Origin: a bacterium
Lineage (GTDB): Bacteria; UBA9089; JASEGY01
Reading direction: 5' to 3'
Length of the DNA: 20,803 nt
Assembly (NCBI GenBank): GCA_030019105.1
Contig: JASEGY010000003.1
Span: forward strand, 9,698-30,500
Below the pieces are notes generated by a model. That model was not told where the DNA came from, made no database searches, and saw only the letters and a list, made by a program, of their open reading frames with translations. Positions 1 through 7,700 of the stretch are shown here, piece after piece. The position numbers were made by a program, and so were the translations under genes. Every line of letters begins with the position of its first letter. The first letter of the stretch is position 1.

Positions 1-225
1 ATGGAGCAGGCGAGTGGCGAAAGGGCAGCCATAAGAGAGCAGATAGGTGGTATGCAGACGCAGGTAGGTGGAATACAGACGCAGGTAGGTGGAATGCAGA
101 AGCAGATGGAGAGGATGATTCAAAGCCTGAACCGGATAGATGATAATATTATTCAGATGAGAGGTGAATTTGCGCTCAGGGATGATCGGCTTGGCAGGAT
201 AGAACAGGTCGTGGGGGTTCATTAG
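1..225 (+). CDS. Small coiled-coil protein, possibly 5'-truncated
   Basis: Frame of 74 codons ending in TAG at 223-225. The first codon of the window is ATG, but no upstream sequence is visible, so neither a ribosome binding site nor an earlier start can be checked and the gene may be cut by the edge. The product is hydrophilic and rich in Gln, Arg and Met. Residues 16-36 are three near-identical seven-residue units (GGMQTQV, GGIQTQV, GGMQKQM), followed by heptad-like text with Ile/Leu/Met at regular spacing (residues 37-70), which suggests a coiled coil. No signal peptide or membrane segment is seen and no catalytic motif. It lies upstream of two more coiled-coil genes on the same strand, separated from them by a 183-bp spacer holding repeats, so it may not share their transcript. 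Function unknown; the coiled-coil reading is an inference from the pattern. Confidence 0.6.
   Translation: MEQASGERAAIREQIGGMQTQVGGIQTQVGGMQKQMERMIQSLNRIDDNIIQMRGEFALRDDRLGRIEQVVGVH
46..108 (+). repeat. Three tandem 21-bp repeats inside the first gene
   Basis: Units at 46-66, 67-87 and 88-108. The first two differ at only two bases and the third is more diverged. Each unit is exactly seven codons, encoding GGxQxQ(V/M), so copy number can change without breaking the frame. The period matches one coiled-coil heptad. Confidence 0.85.
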
Positions 226-260
226 CCGGGAGTCAAGAGTTTGATGGGGTTCGAAGAGCC

Positions 261-321
261 TATCCCAAAACCTGGGCGATAGAAACCTGGTTTCTGGTTA
301 CGCGGGAGAGGTTTTGGGATA
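261..321. repeat. 61-bp element with perfect 13-bp terminal inverted repeats
   Basis: The ends TATCCCAAAACCT (261-273) and AGGTTTTGGGATA (309-321) are perfect reverse complements. Inside lies a second perfect palindrome, AGAAACC-T-GGTTTCT (281-295). The element contains no reading frame and sits between two genes. Size, terminal repeats and intergenic position resemble a miniature inverted-repeat (MITE- or REP-like) element. No target-site duplication is obvious at its edges. It could instead form a transcribed hairpin between the neighbouring genes. Confidence 0.65.
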
Positions 322-337
322 GAATATAAGAGTGTAG

Positions 338-356
338 CACAGGCGTCCCGCCTGTG
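338..356. repeat. Perfect 8-bp inverted repeat with 3-nt loop
   Basis: CACAGGCG (338-345) and CGCCTGTG (349-356) are separated by TCC. No T-run follows, so it does not look like an intrinsic terminator. From general familiarity, palindromes of this AGGCGTCCCGCCT type are dispersed in genomes of many uncultured bacteria; that would need a genome search to confirm here. Confidence 0.6.
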
Positions 357-408
357 ATGATGGCCTTGCCGCCAATATGGGTAATAAGAGAAAGAGCAGG
401 GGTTCAAA

Positions 409-909
409 ATGAAAGCGGGTTTATTTCTTTCGATAGTTTTAATTGTGGGTATTTGTTGCGGGCCGGTTTATGCGGCCGGGGAAGAAGGCAAGATTACTTT
501 AGATCAGCGGATGATTAGATTAGAGATTATGTTAGAAGAGAGGTTTAAGGCAATCGATCAAAGGTTTGAGGCAATCGATCAAAGGTTTGAGGCAATCGAT
601 CAAAGGTTTGAGGCAGTTAATCAGAGGATTGACGATATGAAGTCGAGTGTCAATCAGAGATTTGACGACCTTCGGTTCTGGCTACAGACTATTATTGGTG
701 TTCTGGCGCTTATTTTGGGAGGCATGGCGGCGCAGTGGATACTTATGTGGAGGAGGTTAGTCAAGGTAGAGGCGGTTCAGGAAGAGCATCAGAAGGTACA
801 TGTTAAGGAAGAAGAGAGTAACCGCTTAGTTGAGCTAATAAGGCTGGTCGGCCGATTAGAGAAGCGGATGGACCGGATGGAAGAACAACAGCTTCCTGTC
901 GCAGTGTAA
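409..909 (+). CDS. Exported membrane coiled-coil protein with tandem heptad repeats
   Basis: Product of 166 residues. The ATG at 409 is preceded by AGGGG (398-402) at 6-nt spacing. Residues 1-22 form a signal peptide: Lys at position 2, a hydrophobic core, and a likely cut after VYA before AGEEG. Residues about 38-88 are heptad repeats, with RFKAIDQ, two copies of RFEAIDQ, then RFEAVNQ at residues 45-72, as in a parallel coiled coil. A hydrophobic helix at about 91-114 (LQTIIGVLALILGGMAAQW) is followed by WRR, which suggests a membrane span with a positive inside flank. A second charged helical region follows (about 118-160). The topology would be an extracytoplasmic coiled coil, one span and a cytoplasmic coiled coil. 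The family is not recognised. The next gene begins about 45 bp downstream and has a similar span plus coiled-coil plan, so they are probably cotranscribed. Confidence 0.85.
   Translation: MKAGLFLSIVLIVGICCGPVYAAGEEGKITLDQRMIRLEIMLEERFKAIDQRFEAIDQRFEAIDQRFEAVNQRIDDMKSSVNQRFDDLRFWLQTIIGVLALILGGMAAQWILMWRRLVKVEAVQEEHQKVHVKEEESNRLVELIRLVGRLEKRMDRMEEQQLPVAV
541..624 (+). repeat. Four tandem 21-bp repeats coding for RFEAIDQ
   Basis: Units at 541-561, 562-582, 583-603 and 604-624. Units two and three are identical, the first differs by one base and the fourth is diverged at its 3' end. The period is exactly seven codons, so slippage would lengthen or shorten the coiled coil by whole heptads. Near identity at the DNA level implies recent expansion. 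Confidence 0.9.
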
Positions 910-952
910 GAAGATTGACAGTTTGGCTAAAGGGGAGGGCGAGAGCTTAAGT

Positions 953-1183
953 ATGGAGCTGATATATGTACAGTGGTTCACATTTGGGGGTGTCTTTCTG
1001 TGTGGGCTGATGTCCGGTATGTTGATTCAGCTTATGTTAGGTATGCGGGTAAAGAAGAAGCAGGAGAAGGAAGATGAGGTGAAGGTTAGTATTGAGTCGA
1101 TGAAGAGGAAAGAGGACAGGCTCGAAGAGGAGATTAATTTGCTGAAAAGGGAGGTGGGATTACTTAAGCCGCAGGCGGCTTGA
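953..1183 (+). CDS. Small one-span membrane protein with C-terminal coiled coil
   Basis: Product of 76 residues from the ATG at 953, ending in TGA at 1181-1183. A TTG at 923 in the same frame would add ten polar residues. I prefer 953 because the hydrophobic segment follows at once and purine-rich GGGGAGGG (932-939) lies upstream of it, though the 13-nt gap is long. Residues about 7-32 (WFTFGGVFLCGLMSGMLIQL and on) form one hydrophobic span. It is followed by a Lys/Glu-rich stretch (KKKQEKEDE) and by heptad-like IESMKRKEDRLEEEINLLKR, a likely coiled coil. The layout resembles small LapA-like membrane proteins, but no family signature is certain. It lies 43 bp downstream of the preceding coiled-coil gene, probably in one operon. 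Function unknown. Confidence 0.75.
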   Translation: MELIYVQWFTFGGVFLCGLMSGMLIQLMLGMRVKKKQEKEDEVKVSIESMKRKEDRLEEEINLLKREVGLLKPQAA

Positions 1184-1222
1184 AATTAAGTTTCGAGTTT
1201 CAAGTTTCGAGTTTCGAGTAAC

Positions 1223-1376
1223 TATAGTATTTAAGAAAAAGATTTTGGGGTTCGTTATCCTTTGGACTTTAGGCTTTAGCCTTTCATAACTAATGAAATC
1301 CTAAAGGATTAACTCCGAAAGCTACATAGTCTATCTTGAATTCACCTACCCCAAAATATTTATCTTAAGAGCTATA
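1223..1376. repeat. 154-bp element with 28-bp imperfect inverted repeats
   Basis: The left arm 1223-1250 (TATAG ... TTTTGGGG) pairs with the right arm 1349-1376 (CCCCAAAA ... CTATA) at 23 of 28 positions. The enclosed 98 bp hold no open frame of note, but carry a short palindrome around GGCTTTAGCC (1272-1281) and AATCCT-AA-AGGATT. It looks like a miniature inverted-repeat element or a large structured hairpin. Confidence 0.6.
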
Positions 1377-1390
1377 CAAGGCTATTTAGC

Positions 1391-1646
1391 CACGAATGGA
1401 CACGAATTATCACGAATTTTGGGACGGTTCATAATCTACAATTTTACTGTGAAAACTTGTGAATTGAATATCGAATATCGAATAAAGAATTTCGAATTAT
1501 GAAGTCTTGTTCTCCTTTTTCCTTCGACATTCATTATTCCTTGTTCGATATTCGATATTTTACTCAGCCGCAAGCTTTCACAGTAAGGTGAACCATCCCC
1601 CAATTTTAAAATTTCTTTTATTCGTGTATATTCGTGTTAATTCGTG
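1391..1646. repeat. About 256-bp interrupted palindrome with three matched blocks
   Basis: Three CACGAA words at exact 10-bp spacing (1391, 1401, 1411) are mirrored by TTCGTG at 1621, 1631 and 1641. Further in, TTACTGTGAAAACTTG (1444-1459) pairs with CAAGCTTTCACAGTAA (1571-1586) with one mismatch. AATATCGAATATCGAA (1467-1482) pairs perfectly with TTCGATATTCGATATT (1544-1559). A GGTTCA (1425-1430) also faces TGAACC (1589-1594). Block order is mirrored on both sides, so this is one composite palindrome around a centre near 1515. Each 10-bp word lies on one helical face, which would also suit a protein-binding array. Confidence 0.75.
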
Positions 1647-1729
1647 GTTGAATTAGGATGAACCCGCAGTTCGAAACTGGGAACTCGAAACACCAATCAC
1701 GAGTCACCATCTACGATTCACGAGACATA

Positions 1730-1741
1730 GCGCTTTAGCGC
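1730..1741. repeat. Short GC-rich palindrome upstream of the giant gene
   Basis: GCGCT-TT-AGCGC is a perfect 5-bp inverted repeat about 48 bp upstream of the first start codon of the giant gene. It could be an operator half-site pair or chance. It overlaps the weak -35 candidate. Confidence 0.3.
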
Positions 1742-1761
1742 ATGAAAATAAATCTTACAAT
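1734..1761 (+). promoter_or_regulatory. Possible sigma-70-type promoter for the giant gene
   Basis: TACAAT at 1756-1761 matches the -10 consensus at five of six positions. The best -35 candidate, TTTAGC at 1734-1739, matches only three of six at 16-bp spacing. If used, transcription would begin just before the ribosome binding site, leaving a leader of about 20 nt. The weak -35 box makes this tentative. Confidence 0.25.
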
Positions 1762-1768
1762 CTATTTT

Positions 1769-1778
1769 AAGGAGGAGG
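1769..1778 (+). promoter_or_regulatory. Strong Shine-Dalgarno for the ATG at 1789
   Basis: AAGGAGGAGG contains two overlapping GGAGG cores. The second ends 10 nt before the ATG at 1789. An in-frame TAA at 1768-1770 overlaps it, so 1789 is the earliest possible start of the giant frame. Confidence 0.8.
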
Positions 1779-1788
1779 AAAAAACCTA

Positions 1789-4700
1789 ATGGGTAATCAA
1801 CAAAATCAAGATCAAGAAGGTAAAAAAGAAGTAGAAGTAGTAGAGAAAAGGAGGAATGGTTTAATGAAGGGAAAGAACAGTATTTTGGTATGGGGTATCG
1901 CCCTGATCCTGGGGGCAGCCTTAGCTTTGACTATCGGTGGTATCTACGGGGTTGGCGCGCTGAAGGCCGGGGAGAATGTGCTTTTCTTGGAGGATGTGGA
2001 TGGCCAGAGTCCTACGAGCAATGTAGCGGGTTGGACTATGACTACTGGGGCCGTGGATTGGCATGTGACTACCAAGAATGCAGTCACTAATCCTCAAAGC
2101 AGGGTTTACAGTGGGACAAAGAGCTTTTATTTTGGGTCTGAGGCGACTCACACCTATGCCGGCGCTGATTCAGGCACCTTAACCAGCCCGGTAGTGTCGG
2201 TTCCGAACGCCGGGACAACGGCGACTATCCTTTCCTTCTGGCACTTTATGCACGGGAGCTTAGTTGATCCGGACGATTATGGCTGGGTAGAGATCAGAAC
2301 CAGCGACAGCAATGGCTGGGACACTATAGTTGAGTACCGGATGGCTACGGCTGATTATTGGAATTATCACGAGTTTAATCTTACTCCTTATTATACTATG
2401 GATGGGACTAATCCTGATACTGTCCAGGTCAGGTTTATCTTTACCACCGATGGTGACGCCAATACTTATGAAGGCTGGTATATTGATGATATTAAAATAG
2501 CGGCGGCGAAGGTTGAAAATGAGACTGCCTGTCACGGCTCCTCTAATAACCTTATTTTAGATTTTACAATGGATGCCTCGGATACGGGAGATTATGCTGT
2601 TTATGCTCCGGGCGGCGGAACCAGTGGAAATGCTATTAAGCTCTTTAGCAGCATTACCACTGACAGGAATATTTCTTGTACTATTCCGGGAAAGACAGTT
2701 AGAGTTGGTTGGGCCGATACGGTTCCTGGAGTACAAGCTTTCAGCGGGGCCAGCGGCAGCGCCGATTCCATCTTTATCGACTGGGATGGCGATGGTGTAG
2801 TTACCCGAAAGGGGGATGAGGTAAAGGCCGGAGCTACTCCTGAGACGGGCACTCCCCTGATTCCTTTCTTTAAACATGAACTCCACGTCGATGACGGAGC
2901 TGAGACTAATTCTTACGATAAGGGTGAGGATGTAGTTATTGACCATGACCGTGACAGGATGGTTACTCACTCTAATACTGCTGGTATTCTTGGTGGGCCA
3001 GACGCCAATATCTACCATGTGGCGGCTAACCTGAAGCCGAATAAATTAGAAGGGCATCCCCTGAAGGTGTTTCAGTCGAATGCTATCAAGCAGGCGGCAG
3101 ATCCTGGTATTGTCACTACCCGAGCGACTGGTAGTGATACCTACCTTTCTGCGAATGTTGATCTTGGTTCGTATGTGGCCGGTGATGCGGTTATTATTGT
3201 AGACCCTATAACCTCAAGGGCTAATGATATTACTGGTGATGGTGCTGCTGATAATTACAATGACACGGCCCTGTTTGATTTGGTGGTTACCTGGGGGAGT
3301 TCCGTTATAGGGAGGAATCCAGGTCAGGGTGATGCGTTAAGGACGGCTTGGGGTAATGGGACAGATACGCAATATTACATTGATGCCAATCATGGCGGAT
3401 GGTATAATGGTGGCCTCGCAGATACTATGCCTCTTTCTCCTTCGACTACTTTCAATCCTCATGCTAATGTTACAGATACCGGTGAGGTAATCATTACCAG
3501 CCCGGATGCTACCCTCGATACCGGCCCATTAAATGGAACCGGTCAGGATACGGTAGCCATTGCTGGTTACGCTGATTTTGGTCGGCTGACCGGTATTTTT
3601 ATCGTTGATACGGTGGATAGTGGTAACAATCGATATGAAGGGGGGAGTGCTCAGGGGAGTGAAGCCCTCTTCCGGAATACCGGCAGCGATACTCAAATAA
3701 CTTCTGCTAGTGATGTTATCTTAGCGGGACTGGCTGGTGTGACAAACTTTGTTACCGGTGACAGTGTCTGTTTCTCCAATATAGTCGGAGATACGGTATT
3801 TACCCCAACTACTGATTTTATCTGGGTAGATACAAATGGTAATAATATATATGATATCTCAGATATCCTTCTCCATGTAGGAAGTGCAGTTACTGCCCTT
3901 AATTATGGAGTGGATACTGGTGTGCCGTTTAACTCTACACCAGGTGCAGATAGGAATGATACCGGGGTGGCCTACCTGGATACAAATAGCAATGGTCGTT
4001 ATCATTCTGCTCCAAATGTATCAGCAGAACCGATCATATTTATTGCGAACCAGTCTATTACTACGGGTAACATCCTTCCTGATACAGCCACTATTTTAGC
4101 CGCTAATTCTGATTCAGGAGCAATAGATATTAATGGTCAGTGGGATGAAGGGACCCAGTGGTTGACTTTAGAGCCTAACAATCCTAACGGTGCAACTTCG
4201 GTTGCTGGCCAGAACCTGGTCTTCCTTGATATCCAAGGCACAGGATCTCTCAATTATTTTGATAGCCCTGAAGCAATTATAGCTCTTGGAACAGGGCAAT
4301 ATGTAGCTGGAACTGGCGCTACTGCTGGGCAGACCTCTATCCTGACCAGTGGCGATACCGTTGTCAAAGGCAGCGCCGCTTCGGATCCTGTTTTTAATCT
4401 GGCAAACTGGATGGCCATTACCGGTCTTTCTCACACCGATTACAATAGCAACAATTTGATCGATACCCCAGAGCAGGTGGTCTGGGATAGAATCGGTAGT
4501 TCAGGGACAGTTAATGGTATTACTTTGGGCACTCCCTTACCTAACATGACCGGTATTAATCATCGCGCTGGATTTTTTGATAACATGATCGTTGAAGGTC
4601 CAGGTTCTACTAATAATGGAATGATAACCACCCTGTTGCTGGACTGTGGAGATTCCTATGTAACCAGTGATGTTACTTACAAAGCGGTTACTGCCACCCC

Positions 4701-7700
4701 TGCTGCTACTGGGTTTGATCTTGATCTGGATAATATCCCTACTCTGACCACAAGGGATGTTATTGCGATTAATACCGCTGCTGCTTGTGCTTACGGTCGG
4801 GATGCCCTCTTTATGATGGCTAATGATGATAAGGGGACTGAAGTCTTGGCCAATAATCTGGCCTACGATGATGTCGCTGATTCCCTGACAACTGCCTACT
4901 GGATAGATGTCACTGGAGGTACTACTGGTGAATTTGATCTCGGTGACGTCATTTTTATGGATGCTAACGGTAACGTTGGTTTTGATACGGGCGTTGACCT
5001 TGTGTTATATGAACCTACTGGAGGGGCAAACCTTACTAATACAAGCGCCACGGTTGCTTCTTCAATAAAAGGCAGTATTTACAGCTCAGGGACATCTCTT
5101 TATGACGCCAACTGGGTTTATTATGATGCCAATGATAACAATAGCTTTGATTCAGGGGACGACATCTACCAGAACTCTATTAAGTTGAGTACGGTTTTTG
5201 ATATTACAACCGTCTCGCTCGGAAGCAATGTGGTGACTATCACTGTTCAGAATGATACCTACTACGCCTTTGACGCTACTACTGGTCTTTATTCTGCTTC
5301 GGGTAATTTGTCTCCGGCCGGAACTGTTCTGGTCGAGTTCAATGGCACAGCCGAGGATTTCACTGATAACAATGGCAATGGGTACTATGATGCCGGTGAT
5401 ACCATAGCTGATGCTAATGGTAACGGTAAGTGGGATCCGATCGAGCTGCATACTAATCAGGACTCCTGTTTTGATTCGTCAGCTGAGGGATACTATGCCT
5501 TTAACTGCGGTATGACTTATTGTGAGTCTATTGTAACCGAGTATGACACCCATGCCTATACCTATCGCCTGCGGACTTACTCTCCGGCTAATGAGCAATG
5601 GTATGGGGTTGCCTACAATGTTCCGCAGGGGACGGCTTTTGACGGCTTCTTTGCCTCTAATGCCGGCTGGGTGGATGCTACCGGTGGCACTGCCGGCAAA
5701 TATGATGCCGGTGAACAGGTCTGGCAAGACACCAACAATAATGGTGTGGTTGACCCGCCCGGAGCCGACAAGCTGAAGCAGTTGATTATTACTAATTCTG
5801 GCACGGCTGAGTATCCCGTGGATATTGTGGCTACCACAGGGTTCCATCTCTATTACGAATCTTCTGACACCAACCCGCTGGGCGCTCTTGGCTTCCAGGC
5901 AGGGGTGGATCCAGAGATACCTATCTCGATAGATGCTTCTTCTACGGCTAAGACGTGGGTGCTGAATGTGAAACCGACCGCAGGGTTTGACTTGAGCGAT
6001 ACTACCCGATTCTATGTTACAGTAGATATTACCTCTAATCCGCCTTCTCATCTCTACGGAAATAATATCGTGGCTGCGCTTACTTCGACGACCTTACAGT
6101 CTGGCCAGGCTCCGACATATTGGTACAATGACATCTACCGTGTCACCATTGACTGCACTGAGCCGGGCAAGTCCGAGGTGGTCAGGATAGAACTGCCTAA
6201 TACAGAAGGCTCAAGTTGCAATGGTGGTTGGGCTCAGATTCGCAGCCTGGAGATCGATGACGATGGTGACGGCCGGATGGATGAGGATCCGATAGATACT
6301 ATTGATAATGACGGTGACGGTCTGATAGATGAAGACCCGATGACCACGGAGCTTGGTTACGGCTATAATGTCTATGAGGTCAGGGATAAGGTAAGACTGA
6401 CCTTTGCCACGCCTTCGGATCAGGATGTGCGGATGTTGCGGGTCAGGTTCGATTCTGACACCTCATCTGCTATTAGCTGGACAGACCTTGACCTTGATCC
6501 TAAGGATGCTGTTTTAGGTAAGACTGACGGCTCTCCGGGTGTGAAGGGAGTAGATGACGATGGTGACGGTGGGATTGATTTTAACGATCCGGAAGTCCGG
6601 GCGGCCTTGAATAACCCCTTAACTGACGGCGTGGACAACGACGCTAACGGTTATATTGATGGTCGTGAGCCGTTACGGGCCAATGGCGCGCCGTGTGATA
6701 TCGATATTGATGGTGACGGTATCTACGGCGAGTTGGCTGTAGACAACGGGGTACTGAACGATGATGTCTATGTGGCCGCTAATGACGATAATGAAGACGG
6801 TATTGTGGACGAAGATGAATTCTTCCTCTTCTTCACCGGTGATGAGCCGTTCATTGATGTCAATGGCAACAATTTCTATGATGCAGGTGAGTCTTACGTG
6901 GATCAAAATGGCAACGGCCGTTGGGATTGGGCCAGGTTTAAAGCCCCTTATCGCAACCTGACGACCAATGAGATCGTTCCTGCCTCTTCAAGTGTTGCTA
7001 ATAATTCAAACTATAAGTGTATCTCGATCCTGCGTAACTCACATAATTCAGCAGGCGTCCGGATAACCAAGACTTATTCTAATGGTATCACCGTGGCTTT
7101 ACCGGGAAACTGTTCTGACGTGCGGGCTAACTTCAACTGGGTGCTTGACACCGTTGTCTGGGAAAAGGTTCAAGGCCTGTTAGAGCTGGCTGCTGACAAG
7201 ATGAAGAATCCCACCTGCCTCTTGAATGGCGGGGTGGAGTATCCCATTATTGCTCCGGCCTACGATAACTGCTATGCCCATTCGGATGAAGATACCGTGC
7301 CTGTGCGGCTGGTTATTGACAATACCGCCCCGGTGATTGAGTCGGTTGGAGTGGAAGCAGACCCGAAGGGGCCTGGTTACTACTACCTTAAGGCCAAGAT
7401 AGCCGCTGATGCTGTTATTGGCGAGGTATTGGATGTGGCTTACGTAGAGTTCCGGGTGGGAAGTGATTCTACGACTGTTTGTGGTCTATCATTACTCGGT
7501 GGCACTGCCACCACTAAATATGATGGATATTTCCGGTCGGATACAAGCACACCGATCAGTCTTGACAATTATACTCCGTGCGGGCAGGGAAAAGTTTATG
7601 TCTGTGCCACTGCTTATGATCGTCTTGGCTATGCCGAGCTTAATTCAAGAGGCGTCGTGACCGGCGAGTGCAAGCCTTATTGGCCGCATAATGATGCGGA

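Larger units (their letters stand above)
1190..1691. repeat. Outer inverted repeat framing the non-coding region
   Basis: The left arm at 1190-1212 (GTTTCGAGTT then AGTTTCGAGT) is almost the reverse complement of the right arm at 1668-1691, with about three substitutions and one extra base. The left arm itself is built of repeated GTTTCGAGT words up to 1219. The arms enclose two further inverted repeats described separately. No gene is seen between 1184 and 1788. The rest of this stretch is AT-rich, contains short palindromes such as AATCCT-AA-AGGATT (1297-1310), and encodes no convincing product. Confidence 0.65.

Noticed and set aside
222..407. Minus-strand frame of 61 codons between the first two genes
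   Set aside because: Formed entirely by the inverted-repeat spacer. Low-complexity product without a start signal.
1297..1310. AATCCT-AA-AGGATT, considered as a terminator for the small genes
   Set aside because: The two-base loop is too tight, the stem is short and AT-rich, and no T-run follows.
1391..1420. CACGAA words at 10-bp spacing, considered as a CRISPR or iteron array
   Set aside because: Units are too short and contiguous for CRISPR. The mirrored copy at 1621-1646 shows the words are arms of an inverted repeat. No initiator or Cas gene is present.
5479..6051. Minus-strand frame of 190 codons, and similar ones at 17155-17748, 19402-19899, 10576-11046 and 8098-8541
   Set aside because: All lie antisense to the giant gene and share the same biased composition. 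They are by-products of its codon use.
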